NCBI GenBank assembly: GCA_020063565.1
Contig: JAICDB010000008.1
Span: 103,914 to 167,913, forward strand
Origin: Clostridiales bacterium
GTDB taxonomy: Bacteria; Bacillota; DSM-16504; Desulfitibacterales; JAICDB01
Direction: 5' to 3'
DNA: 64,000 nucleotides
The notes beneath the pieces were generated by a model, which was given only the letters and a program-made list of their open reading frames with translations, made no database searches and was not told the DNA's origin. Below, in pieces: positions 33,473 to 41,104 of this stretch; the first letter of the stretch is position 1; each line of letters starts with the position of its first letter. The position numbers were made by a program, and so were the translations under genes.

Positions 33473-34702
33473 ATGGAAAACGTCAAACACTTAAAATGCA
33501 TCAAATGCAATGCCACATACCCTGCGAAGCCGGACACATATACCTGTTCACAATGCGGGGGTATTCTGGATGTAAGATATGATTATGAATATATTTCCCA
33601 AAAAGTAAATAAGGAAACTTTTAATGCCAGGAAAGAATTTTCCATGTGGCGCTATAGGGAATTTTTACCCATTGAAGAAGAAAGCCCCGTTTCCCCGCTG
33701 CGGGTAGGCTGGAGCCCGCTCTATAAGGCAGAGAGGCTGGGAGAAACCCTGGGGCTTAGCTCTCTCTATGTAAAGGATGACGGGCTCAATCCCACTGCAT
33801 CCCTAAAAGACAGGGCTTCTGCAGTGGCTGTAGTCAAGGCAAAGGAAGCAGGAGCCGATACTGTAGCTTGTTCGTCAACAGGTAACGCTGCTTCTTCACT
33901 GGCGGGAAATGCCGCCTCCATGGGGCTTAAAGCATGCATCTTCGTTCCGGGGCGTGCTCCTGAAGGGAAAGTTGCCCAGCTCTTGATTTTCGGTGCAAGG
34001 GTGGTAAGTGTTCAGGGTTCCTATGAAGATACCTTCAAGCTTTCAGCAGAGGCAATTGAACGCTGGGGCTGGTACAACAGAAATGCTGCCATCAACCCCT
34101 ACCTGGTTGAAGGCAAGAAAACTGTAAGCCTTGAGATTGCAGAACAGCTTAACTGGCAGGCTCCTGACTGGGTAGTTGTTTCTGTGGGTGACGGCTGTAC
34201 AATAGCAGGTGTCTGGAAAGGTTTTAAAGACCTCTACCAGGCCGGGTTAATTGACAGACTTCCAAGGTTGTTAAGTGTGCAGGCCGCAGGCTGCTGCCCG
34301 ATAAACAGAGCGGTTATGGAAGATAAACCCTGGGAGCCAATGCCTGAGGATACACTGGCAGACAGTATTGCGGTGGGAGTGCCCCGTAATCCCGATAAGG
34401 CAATCAATGCAATAAAAGAATCAAATGGATTACCCATTAATGTCAGTGACCAGGAAATTTTGGATGCAATGAAGTTCCTCGGAAATTCCAGCGGAATATT
34501 TGGAGAACCGGCAGGCGTTGCCGGATTGGCAGGACTTAAAAAAGCAGTCTCAGAAGGAAAAATATCTCACACTGAAACAGTAGTTAATATCGTTACAGGA
34601 AACGGTTTAAAGGATGTGGCAAATGCGGTAAAAGCTGCGGGAGAACCTTTACGTGTTGCTCCCAGCATGGAAGAATTACTACAGGCATTTAAAACAGTTT
34701 AA
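33473..34702 (+). CDS. Threonine synthase-like PLP enzyme with zinc ribbon
   Basis: 409 aa, fold type II PLP enzyme. An N-terminal zinc ribbon (C9, C12, C25, C28) is followed by the threonine-synthase-like domain with the PLP lysine K112 in PTASLKDRAS, STGNAAS (about 135-141) and a phosphate-loop SVGDGCTIAG near 236-245. Although closest to threonine synthases, it sits 19 nt after the Mo subunit inside a purine catabolic series with no threonine genes. Inference: it acts as an ammonia-lyase on an amino acid intermediate, such as diaminopropionate, in place of YgeX. Confidence 0.85.
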   Translation: MENVKHLKCIKCNATYPAKPDTYTCSQCGGILDVRYDYEYISQKVNKETFNARKEFSMWRYREFLPIEEESPVSPLRVGWSPLYKAERLGETLGLSSLYVKDDGLNPTASLKDRASAVAVVKAKEAGADTVACSSTGNAASSLAGNAASMGLKACIFVPGRAPEGKVAQLLIFGARVVSVQGSYEDTFKLSAEAIERWGWYNRNAAINPYLVEGKKTVSLEIAEQLNWQAPDWVVVSVGDGCTIAGVWKGFKDLYQAGLIDRLPRLLSVQAAGCCPINRAVMEDKPWEPMPEDTLADSIAVGVPRNPDKAINAIKESNGLPINVSDQEILDAMKFLGNSSGIFGEPAGVAGLAGLKKAVSEGKISHTETVVNIVTGNGLKDVANAVKAAGEPLRVAPSMEELLQAFKTV

Positions 34703-34733
34703 AAATATACCACAAAAATAGAGGAGTGAGATC

Positions 34734-36203
34734 ATGATAGATCTAACCATTAATGAAAAACAACTGCAAAGAACTGTTGAGAGGGCCAAAGAAAAAAATA
34801 TAATAATCCCAACATTTGAACAGATGAAAAATCCTGAACTCATACCCGAGAAAATTAAGGAAAAACTAAAAGACATCGGCCTGTGGGATGTAAACTCCTT
34901 AAACCTCTTCAGAATTACATGGAAAAATGAGCCAGTTAAAGAAGGCGGACTCTATAGTGGGGTCAACTATATTGAGTTACCGGAAGAAATAACCGGAGTT
35001 CCGGCAAGAATAATTGCCCTGGCAGGAAAGTGGTTTCCCACGGGCGCCCATAAGGTAGGAGCTACCTTTGGTTGTCTAGTTCCAAGACTTGTTACAGGAC
35101 AATTCGATCCTACTCATCATAAAGCTGTTTGGCCGTCAACCGGTAATTACTGCCGCGGTGGCGCATATAACTCGCAGCTCTTATCCTGCGAATCTATAGC
35201 TATTCTCCCCGAAGGTATGAGCCAGGAGCGTTTTGAGTGGTTGTCCAAGGTAGCCGGAGAAGTAATTGCTACCCCCGGTTGTGAAAGTAACGTAAAAGAA
35301 ATTTTTGATAAGACATGGGAATTAAGGAGAACAAGGGATAACGTAATGATCTTTAACCAGTTTGAAGAACTAGGTAACCACCTCTGGCACTATGAAGTTA
35401 CCGGCCATGCCATGGAAGAAGTTTTAAATGAAGTAATGGGACCAAATGATAAATATGCAGGTGTTTGCTTAACTTCAGGTTCCGCAGGCACACTGGGTTG
35501 CGGCGATTATCTGAAGGAAGTCTATCCCTTGAGTAAAATAGCAGTAGGCGAGGCTTTACAATGCCCCACACTTTTGGAAAACGGTTATGGTGACCATAGA
35601 ATTGAGGGTATTGGTGACAAACACGTGCCGTGGATCCATAATGTTAAAAATACTGATATGGTAATTGCAATAGATGATAATGACAGCCTGGGTGTAATTC
35701 GTCTATTCAATGAACCGGCAGGTCAGGAATTCCTTAAGGAAGAGCTGGGAGTATCTGAAGATTTAATTGCAAAGCTGCCATGGATAGGCATTTCCGGAGT
35801 TGCTAACATCCTAAGCTGCATTAAATTTGCCAAGTATTATGAGCTCACTAAAAATGATGTAGTACTGACCGTCTTAACAGATTCCATGGAACTTTACGGA
35901 TCAAGACTCAAAGAAATGAGAGAAAGAATGGGTAAATATGAGAAAATTGATGCTGCAGTAGATTATCATAAACATTTATCTGCCATAAAAACTGATAACC
36001 TGCAGGAATTAACCTATAAAGATAGAAAACGTATTCATAACCTCAAATATTATACATGGATTGAACAGCAGGGTAAAGAACTGGACGAATTAAATGCCCA
36101 GTGGTATGATTATGATAACTACTGGGGAAGCGTACACAAGCAGAAGGACAAAATTGATGAATTAATTAACGAATTTAATGAAAGAACAGGGCTTTTAAAG
36201 TAA
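34734..36203 (+). CDS. PLP-dependent enzyme, fold type II, unassigned
   Basis: 489 aa. The probable PLP lysine is K107 in PTGAHKVGATFG, resembling the lysine context of TrpB-like fold II enzymes. A serine/glycine phosphate loop, LTSGSAGTLGCGDY, lies near 242-255. The long C-terminal tail is acidic and helical. It is not a standard cysteine synthase or diaminopropionate lyase by motif. It follows the threonine-synthase-like gene by 31 nt and precedes the XdhC-type gene, so it is part of the purine/selenium operon. Function unknown; a lyase step is the best guess. Confidence 0.75.
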   Translation: MIDLTINEKQLQRTVERAKEKNIIIPTFEQMKNPELIPEKIKEKLKDIGLWDVNSLNLFRITWKNEPVKEGGLYSGVNYIELPEEITGVPARIIALAGKWFPTGAHKVGATFGCLVPRLVTGQFDPTHHKAVWPSTGNYCRGGAYNSQLLSCESIAILPEGMSQERFEWLSKVAGEVIATPGCESNVKEIFDKTWELRRTRDNVMIFNQFEELGNHLWHYEVTGHAMEEVLNEVMGPNDKYAGVCLTSGSAGTLGCGDYLKEVYPLSKIAVGEALQCPTLLENGYGDHRIEGIGDKHVPWIHNVKNTDMVIAIDDNDSLGVIRLFNEPAGQEFLKEELGVSEDLIAKLPWIGISGVANILSCIKFAKYYELTKNDVVLTVLTDSMELYGSRLKEMRERMGKYEKIDAAVDYHKHLSAIKTDNLQELTYKDRKRIHNLKYYTWIEQQGKELDELNAQWYDYDNYWGSVHKQKDKIDELINEFNERTGLLK

Positions 36204-36245
36204 GTGTAATTTTTAAATCCCGATAGGGTTTGGGAGGTTTTTAAG

Positions 36246-36986
36246 GTGGAGCTATACCGCCGGTTATATGATGTTTTAAATACTGGCAAAAAGGCAGCGC
36301 TTGTTACCATTACCAACTCTTCCAAAAAGGAAGTGGTGGGGGGGAAAATCCTTGTAGATGATTCCGGGATCATTAAAGTCGGGGAAATGTCCAGAGAGGT
36401 ATTTAAAGTAGCTAAGGAGCTAGCCCAGGAAGTCTTTGCAAAAAATACGCCTTTTTCTCTGGAAAAAAGGGTTTGCGACGGTTTGGATGTAGAGTTTTTT
36501 GTGGAGACAATAGCCCCAGCCCCAAAAGCGATACTTTTTGGCGGGGGACACGTTTCATTTGCAGTAGCAGAAATGCTTAATAGAGTGGGTTTTTCCATAA
36601 CAATAGTTGATGATCGTTCAGAATTTGCGAGTAAAGAAAGATTCCCCTTTGCAGACAAAATATTGTGCTGTAGCTTTCAGGAAGCGATCCAATCCCTGGA
36701 GATTGACGGAAATACCTATGTAATTATCATGACCAGAGGGCACTTACACGATTATGAGTGTCTTGCAGGGGTGTTAAACAGTGAAGCCAAATATATTGGA
36801 ATGATTGGAAGCAGGAGAAAGGTTAAGCTTCTTAAAGAAAGGCTGAATAAAGAAGGCTTTACGGAAGAAAGAATATCCTCCATTTATGCTCCTATTGGAT
36901 TGGATATAGGAGCTGAGACTCCGGAAGAAATTGCAATCAGTATAGTGGCAGAATTGATTGCTATTCGCAGGGGCAAATTTAAATGA
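36246..36986 (+). CDS. XdhC-type Mo-hydroxylase maturation factor (Rossmann part)
   Basis: 246 aa. A variable N-terminal region is followed by the XdhC Rossmann domain, with ILFGGGHVSFAVAEML (about 97-112) and TRGHLHDYECL near 162-172; GMIGSRRK is near 184-191. XdhC proteins bind molybdenum cofactor, help its sulfuration and insert it into xanthine dehydrogenase-type enzymes. GTG start at 36246 with GGGAGG upstream. Together with the 101-aa gene at 37150 it makes up the two halves usually fused in XdhC/CoxI. Confidence 0.88.
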   Translation: MELYRRLYDVLNTGKKAALVTITNSSKKEVVGGKILVDDSGIIKVGEMSREVFKVAKELAQEVFAKNTPFSLEKRVCDGLDVEFFVETIAPAPKAILFGGGHVSFAVAEMLNRVGFSITIVDDRSEFASKERFPFADKILCCSFQEAIQSLEIDGNTYVIIMTRGHLHDYECLAGVLNSEAKYIGMIGSRRKVKLLKERLNKEGFTEERISSIYAPIGLDIGAETPEEIAISIVAELIAIRRGKFK

Positions 36987-36992
36987 AAACTT

Positions 36993-37079
36993 GGCTTGCG
37001 CTAAAGAAGACTTGCCAATTTATTGGCGTGGTCGCACTTCTGCCAGAATGGTGCAAGTCTTTAAACGCAGGCGCAAGCC
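36993..37079. repeat. Nested inverted repeat between the two xdhC-type genes
   Basis: GGCTTGCGC (36993-37001) pairs with GCGCAAGCC (37071-37079); inside, AGACTTGC (37008-37015) pairs with GCAAGTCT (37053-37060), with a further GCCAATTTATTGGC loop. There is no T tract, so it is not a simple terminator. It could be an RNA-processing or attenuation element, or a small mobile repeat. Confidence 0.65.
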
Positions 37080-37149
37080 TTAGTTGAATTTATGTATCCC
37101 CAAAGTTGTACTTTCTGATAGTATAAAAAGGAGCCCGAGGTGATGTCAG

Positions 37150-37455
37150 ATGACAGGTGATATTGTGAAGGCTATTTTGAAAGGCAAAAACACACCAATG
37201 GTACTGGCGACAATTATCGAAAGAAAAGGCTCTGCCCCGCGCGACATAGGTGCAAAGATGCTGGTTATGGGAGATGGTACAATAGTAGGTACCGTGGGCG
37301 GAGGAGCTTTAGAGGCTAAAGTGGTGGAACGTTCCAGGCATGTAGCAGAAACAGGAGTCCCCGAAATACTGTCATTCAATATGACCTCTCAAGATGCTGA
37401 AAAGGCGGGCATGATCTGCGGGGGAACAGCCAGGGTATTTTTGGAGAGGATCTAG
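37150..37455 (+). CDS. XdhC/CoxI N-terminal domain protein
   Basis: 101 aa matching only the N-terminal XdhC_CoxI domain: VLATIIERKGSAPRDIGAKM (about 18-37) and TVGGGALEAKV near 48-58, with the cofactor-related Cys near 90 in GMICGGTARVF. It completes the Rossmann-only partner upstream. ATG 37150 has GAGGTGAT 5 nt upstream. Stand-alone small XdhC proteins occur in selenium-dependent clusters. A terminator follows, ending the series that began at 19450. Confidence 0.88.
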   Translation: MTGDIVKAILKGKNTPMVLATIIERKGSAPRDIGAKMLVMGDGTIVGTVGGGALEAKVVERSRHVAETGVPEILSFNMTSQDAEKAGMICGGTARVFLERI

Positions 37456-37496
37456 ATGGGAATAATCTAGCAACTAAAAGTGATTGTGTTTCTTCG

Positions 37497-37533
37497 AAGC
37501 AGGGCGGTCGGACCGGGGGCGCTCTGCTTTTTT
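37497..37533 (+). terminator. Terminator of the purine/selenium cluster
   Basis: AGCAGGGCG...CGCTCTGCT stem with G-U pairs followed by TTTTTT. From here to 37800 no gene is visible. Confidence 0.75.
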
Positions 37534-37801
37534 ATGCCGTCTTCTCAGCCAATCCAACAGGACGCCTAGCCCAAGTGGTGCAACCATCCCGCAGCAGTGT
37601 AATAACTCTATGATGGGTATGAGCAAATTTAGTTAATTTTATTCCTTTATCTTACAAATTATTTCCCTTTGTTAAGCTTTAAAATAATATTTTAGTTTTC
37701 CGGAAAAAATGTTAGAGAATATTTTTTTGATTTACGGGAGGAGCTCACGTAAAAATATAGAAGTTAAATAATAATGGTGGTTTTTTTGAAGGGGAATTAA
37801 T

Positions 37802-37831
37802 TTGTCAATCAGAAGGAATATAAAATATTAT
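37802..37831 (+). promoter_or_regulatory. Possible promoter of aldolase-aminotransferase pair
   Basis: TTGTCA (37802-37807), 18 bp, TATTAT (37826-37831), about 28 nt before the start codon. The AT-rich stretch upstream (37640-37800) shows nothing else. Confidence 0.4.
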
Positions 37832-37858
37832 GCAAAAAAATATTTTATGAGGTGAGAA

Positions 37859-38434
37859 ATGTATTCAGAGTTGAAAAATCAGCTTGTAAAATATAGCCAT
37901 AGATCTTATGATAAAGAATTTGTGTCAATGACTAGCGGTAACATCAGCGTACGTACTCCTGACGACAAAGGAATATTGATAAAAGCTTCCGGAGTATGTT
38001 TAGGTGATGCGAGCGAGCAAGACTATATTTTGGTTGACTGGTATGGCAACTATGCCGGTAAGAAAAAACCTTCTATAGAAATAAACTTCCATTTAGGAAT
38101 ATACAAAGTTAGACCGGAAATAAATTCCGTAATCCACTTGCATCCACCGCATTGTATAGCGCTTTCAATTGCAAGTGATAAGTTCCCGCTTGTTACCTTG
38201 ACTGCAAAGAAAACTATTGGGAAAATTCCAATGGTTCCTGTTCTGGAACCGGGTTCCGGTGAACTGGCACAGCATGTTATAGAATCATTTGCTCAAAATC
38301 AAGATAGTACAGCTGTTGTATTAAAAGAACATGGTATTGTTACTATAGGACAAGATCTAACTAAAGCATTTTACATAGCTGAATTATTAGAGCATGAAGC
38401 TAAGATCTGCTTGCTACTTAAACATCTAAAATAG
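37859..38434 (+). CDS. Class II aldolase/adducin family protein
   Basis: 191 aa, length of a bacterial L-fuculose-phosphate-type aldolase. Zinc site: E74, H93 and H95 in HLHPPH, and H158 in KEHG, matching the family pattern. SGNISVR (26-32) binds phosphate. Substrate unknown; the partner downstream is a glyoxylate-type aminotransferase, so the pair may process small hydroxy- or amino-acid fragments left from purine breakdown. GAGGTGAG precedes ATG. Confidence 0.87.
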   Translation: MYSELKNQLVKYSHRSYDKEFVSMTSGNISVRTPDDKGILIKASGVCLGDASEQDYILVDWYGNYAGKKKPSIEINFHLGIYKVRPEINSVIHLHPPHCIALSIASDKFPLVTLTAKKTIGKIPMVPVLEPGSGELAQHVIESFAQNQDSTAVVLKEHGIVTIGQDLTKAFYIAELLEHEAKICLLLKHLK

Positions 38435-38478
38435 TTGCAATGTTAGATTTAAAATATTTTTATAAGGAGTGATAGTTA

Positions 38479-39654
38479 ATGGCCGAATTTGAAAGAAATC
38501 CTCAACAAAAAACTTTAATGGGTCCCGGACCAAGTACTGTAGATCCCAGAATTTTAAGGGCAATGAGTGAGCCCACTATAGGACATCTGGATCCTGATTT
38601 TCTGCAAATCATGAATGAGTCAATGGAACTTTTGAGGTACATATTTAATACTGAAAACCAGTTGACCATGGCAATGTCCGGTACAGGCAGCAGCGGAATG
38701 GAAACCACATTTGTTAATATTTTAGAGCCGGGAGACAAAGTTATTGTCTGTGTAAAAGGTGTTTTTGGACAGAGAATGGTTGATGTTGCCGAGCGCTGCG
38801 GCGCCGAAGTTATTGAAGTAAATGCTCCTTGGGGCGAACCCATCGACCCTGAGGATGTTCGTAAGGCTTTTAAAGAAACTACGGGTGTGAAAATGTTAGC
38901 TGTAGTTCATGCCGAAACCTCCACTGGGGTTTTACAGCCCCTTAAAGAGCTATCGCAAATAGCAAAGGAACATGATGCGCTCCTACTCGCTGATACTGTA
39001 ACTTCTCTTGGTGGAGTACCTGTAGATCTTGATGACAATGGGGTAGATTTGGCATACAGTGGAACTCAAAAATGTTTGAGCTGCCCACCTGGACTTGCGC
39101 CTGTAAGTTTTAACGAAAAAGCTGTAGAAGTACTGGAAAAGCGTAAAACAAAGGTCCAAAGCTGGTATCTGGACTTAACAATGATTAGAAACTACTGGGG
39201 TAAAGAACGTTTCTACCATCATACTGCTCCCATCAACATGGTATATGCACTCCATGAAGCATTGAGAATCATTAAGGAAGAAGGAAGAGAAGCTCGTTTT
39301 GAAAGACACCGCAAAAACAGCGCTGCTCTAAAGGCAGGCCTTAAAGCAATGGGTATGCAAATGCTTGTTAAAGAGGAATTTCAGCTGCCGCCATTAACCA
39401 CAGTAGTTATTCCTGAAGGGGCAGACGATGTGACGGTAAGGAAGCGTTTAATGCAGGAATACAATCTTGAAATTGGCGGCGGCCTTGGGGACCTGAAGGG
39501 CAAAGTATGGAGAGTAGGCCTCATGGGCTACGCATGTACCAAATCAAATGTTATGTTCTTCTTATCTGCTTTAGGTAACATCCTGACCTCAATGGGTGTA
39601 AAGGTTGATAAGGCAGCAGCTCTCGATGCTGCAGCAGAAAAACTTGCCGAATAA
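38479..39654 (+). CDS. Alanine/serine-glyoxylate-type aminotransferase
   Basis: 391 aa, class V fold-type-I aminotransferase (AGXT/PucG-like). The PLP lysine is K198 in SGTQKCLSCPPG, GPGPSTVDPRIL (15-26) is the family N-terminus, and SGTGSSGMET lies near 67-76. Relatives use glyoxylate as acceptor with alanine, serine or ureidoglycine. The nearby purine cluster makes a ureidoglycine- or serine-glyoxylate role attractive, but this is inference. TAAGGAGTG precedes ATG; a terminator follows. Confidence 0.88.
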   Translation: MAEFERNPQQKTLMGPGPSTVDPRILRAMSEPTIGHLDPDFLQIMNESMELLRYIFNTENQLTMAMSGTGSSGMETTFVNILEPGDKVIVCVKGVFGQRMVDVAERCGAEVIEVNAPWGEPIDPEDVRKAFKETTGVKMLAVVHAETSTGVLQPLKELSQIAKEHDALLLADTVTSLGGVPVDLDDNGVDLAYSGTQKCLSCPPGLAPVSFNEKAVEVLEKRKTKVQSWYLDLTMIRNYWGKERFYHHTAPINMVYALHEALRIIKEEGREARFERHRKNSAALKAGLKAMGMQMLVKEEFQLPPLTTVVIPEGADDVTVRKRLMQEYNLEIGGGLGDLKGKVWRVGLMGYACTKSNVMFFLSALGNILTSMGVKVDKAAALDAAAEKLAE

Positions 39655-39680
39655 TAAGCCAAGATTATTTAGGTGCGCAC

Positions 39681-39713
39681 GAGAGAACCGTGACATATGG
39701 TTCTCTCTTTTTT
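39681..39713 (+). terminator. Terminator after the aminotransferase
   Basis: GAGAGAACC/GGTTCTCTC stem followed by TTTTTT. Confidence 0.9.
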
Positions 39714-39782
39714 CTGCGCCGGGTTTGCCGGAGCCATTCTGGTACATAAATCCTTCCTTCAATTGACCATATTTCACAAAAA

Positions 39783-39804
39783 AAATCGACTCGTTGTGAG
39801 TCGA
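39783..39804 (-). terminator. Terminator of Cys-rich microprotein pair
   Basis: On the minus strand, TCGACTCA/TGAGTCGA-type hairpin (CGACTC-ACAAC-GAGTCG) followed by eight T. Confidence 0.8.
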
Positions 39805-39942
39805 TCATTTAGCCTTAAACTCGCTGCAGCAGGGAGATAGGAATTTTTTCTCCGATTTAGCCATACAAAATTGCTTCCTATGGAGATACCAGTAGCAGGA
39901 GAGACACTGACATTTTAAGTTTTTGGTACAATACCGCCACAC
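39805..39942 (-). CDS. Cys-rich microprotein B (45 aa)
   Basis: Short gene with GTG start (39942) 10 nt after AAGGAG, TGA at 39805-39807. The core KCQCLSCYWYLHRKQFCMAK (10-29) and the end PCCSEFKAK are closely shared with microprotein A, 41 nt upstream on the same strand. Six of its seven cysteines line up (CxC..C, C, CC). No family is recognised. The spaced Cys pattern suggests metal binding, for example zinc, or a redox role. It looks like a tandem duplicate with its own ribosome site. Confidence 0.65.
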   Translation of the reverse strand: MWRYCTKNLKCQCLSCYWYLHRKQFCMAKSEKKFLSPCCSEFKAK

Positions 39943-39983
39943 AACTCGATCTCTCCTTAAAATTTTTTATGACCTCCTAAAAA

Positions 39984-40112
39984 TTATTTTGGCTTATACT
40001 CGTCGCAACAGCTGCTGTTCAGTGCATGCTTTTCAAACTTAGCCATGCAAAACTCTTTTCGGAGAAGGTACCAATAACAAGAATGACACTGACATCTTAA
40101 TTTTTTAGTCAT
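39984..40112 (-). CDS. Cys-rich microprotein A (42 aa)
   Basis: ATG 40112 with AAGGGGG 8 nt upstream; TAA at 39984. The product has C7, C9 and C12 (CQCHSC), C22, and C35, C36, is basic, and contains YWYLLRKEFCMAKFEKHA (13-30). The paralogue downstream keeps every one of these cysteines and the YWYL.RK.FCMAK core, so the frame is under selection rather than chance. A strong promoter (TTGACG-17-TACAAT) lies 95 nt upstream. Function unknown. Confidence 0.7.
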   Translation of the reverse strand: MTKKLRCQCHSCYWYLLRKEFCMAKFEKHALNSSCCDEYKPK

Positions 40113-40212
40113 AATGAAAACCCCCTTGTAAAAGTAATCATAAATTATAAGTATTTATTATAGAGAACATCGCTGCTTTTAAAGTTCAAATTTTGCTTAC
40201 CTTTGTAATACT

Positions 40213-40241
40213 ATTGTATTAAGGATTTGAAGAAACGTCAA
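40213..40241 (-). promoter_or_regulatory. Promoter of the Cys-rich microprotein pair
   Basis: On the minus strand, TTGACG (40241-40236), 17 bp, TACAAT (40218-40213). It leaves an untranslated leader of about 95 nt before microprotein A. Confidence 0.7.
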
Positions 40242-40316
40242 TATAGTTTGAATATTTAGTAATTTTAAAACACTTTTGTTATTATAAGCACTACTTATGA
40301 ATAGGGAATTAAATAA

Positions 40317-40352
40317 AAAAAGCATGAAACCTTTTTGAGTTCCATGCTTTTT
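40317..40352 (-). terminator. Terminator of tRNA operon
   Basis: Minus-strand AAAGCATGGAACTC...GGTTTCATGCTTT hairpin followed by T tract, immediately after tRNA-Val. Confidence 0.8.
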
Positions 40353-40428
40353 TGGTGGGCGGTACAAGGCTCGAACTTGTGACCCCCTGCTTGTAAGGCA
40401 GGTGCTCTCCCAACTGAGCTAACCACCC
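40353..40428 (-). tRNA. tRNA-Val (TAC)
   Basis: 76 nt including encoded CCA. Acceptor GGGTGGT/ACCGCCC, anticodon loop CTTACAA, GTTCGAGCC T-arm, normal D-arm. Last gene of the tRNA operon. Confidence 0.93.
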
Positions 40429-40460
40429 CTAATCGAAGTTCGATGTGTGATGTTCGAAAT

Positions 40461-40528
40461 GCGATATCTATCTCGAGATTACCTCTTGAATTTTTTCGCA
40501 CCTCGGATCTCGAACTTCTCATATCGCA
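40461..40528. repeat. 68-bp intergenic repeat, copy 1
   Basis: Begins GCGATATC and ends ATATCGCA, giving 7-8 bp terminal inverted repeats. Identical to 40593-40660 except one base (T/C). It fills the gap between tRNA-Val and tRNA-Glu. Confidence 0.9.
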
Positions 40529-40530
40529 AA

Positions 40531-40594
40531 TGGTGACCCGTAGGGGATTCGAACCCCTGTTACCGGCGTGAAAGGCCGGTGTCTTAGACCCCGC
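40531..40594 (-). pseudogene. tRNA-Glu (TTC), 5' end missing
   Basis: The 3' part is intact: CCA, acceptor strand ACGGGTC, T-arm GGTTCGAATCC, anticodon stem-loop with CTTTCAC (TTC). The first roughly 14 nt (expected acceptor strand GACCCGT and 5' D-stem) are absent. The sequence passes instead straight into the 68-bp repeat at GCGGGGTCTAAGAC, sharing GCG with the repeat end. The RNA could not form an acceptor stem. Either a real disruption or an assembly collapse across the repeat. Confidence 0.8.
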
Positions 40595-40660
40595 GATATC
40601 TATCTCGAGATTACCTCTTGAATTTTTTCGCACCTCGGACCTCGAACTTCTCATATCGCA
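40593..40660. repeat. 68-bp intergenic repeat, copy 2 (abuts broken tRNA-Glu)
   Basis: Same sequence and orientation as copy 1 with one mismatch. Its left end replaces the 5' end of tRNA-Glu; its right end is next to tRNA-Lys. Confidence 0.9.
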
Positions 40661-40661
40661 G

Positions 40662-40737
40662 TGGTGAGCCATCCAGGATTCGAACCTGGGACACCCTGAT
40701 TAAAAGTCAGGTGCTCTGCCGACTGAGCTAATGGCCC
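40662..40737 (-). tRNA. tRNA-Lys (TTT)
   Basis: 76 nt with CCA. Acceptor GGGCCAT/ATGGCTC, D-arm GCTCAGTCGGCAGAGC, anticodon loop CTTTTAA, GGTTCGAATCC. Confidence 0.95.
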
Positions 40738-40742
40738 ATAAC

Positions 40743-40819
40743 TGGCAGGGGTGGCAGGATTTGAACCCACGACACGCGGATTTGGAGTCCGCTGCTCTAC
40801 CAGACTGAGCTACACCCCT
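40743..40819 (-). tRNA. tRNA-Trp (CCA)
   Basis: 77 nt with CCA tail. Acceptor AGGGGTG/CACCCCT, anticodon loop CTCCAAA, T-loop GGTTCAAATCC. First gene of the tRNA operon. Confidence 0.95.
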
Positions 40820-40859
40820 GTGTTAGCATTGATTTATCTCTTCCTCATCACGCTTATAT

Positions 40860-40888
40860 ATACTAACATGTGTCTATTAATTTGTCAA
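40860..40888 (-). promoter_or_regulatory. Promoter of tRNA operon
   Basis: Minus strand TTGACA (40888-40883), 17 bp, TAGTAT (40865-40860), about 40 nt before tRNA-Trp. Confidence 0.75.
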
Positions 40889-40923
40889 CTTTTTATCTTT
40901 AGTAAAAAGCGGAAAAATAGAAA

Positions 40924-41045
40924 CCACTCTCTTACTTAAGAGAGTGGCCTCTATTTAAAAGGGGGAGTCATAGTCCATCACAGCTAGACCGGATTATAAG
41001 TCCGGAATCAGCTCCGGACAATTTCTCCCGCCTGTATTATTACTA
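40924..41045. other. Intergenic hairpins between tRNA operon and MFS gene
   Basis: A perfect CCACTCTCTTA/TAAGAGAGTGG hairpin (about 40924-40947). Further on, GGGGGAG near 40961 could pair with CTCCC near 41025, enclosing a CCGGATTATAAGTCCGG hairpin. No coding frame. Either downstream structure for the minus-strand MFS gene or a small RNA; undecided. Confidence 0.35.
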
Positions 41046-41104
41046 TATCCAAGGAGTGCTTAATATATCCCTGATTTTTTGTGGTAATAACAAGCTAAAT
41101 TTCT

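Noticed and set aside
37536-37800. Possible degraded gene after the small XdhC gene
   Set aside because: No frame with recognisable family residues; treated as non-coding.
40461-40660. CRISPR array suggested by two identical repeats
   Set aside because: Only two copies, 68 bp long, separated by a tRNA; no spacers or cas genes.
40295-40672. Minus-strand open frame with internally repeated peptide
   Set aside because: It runs through tRNA genes and the 68-bp repeats; the peptide repeat is just the DNA repeat.
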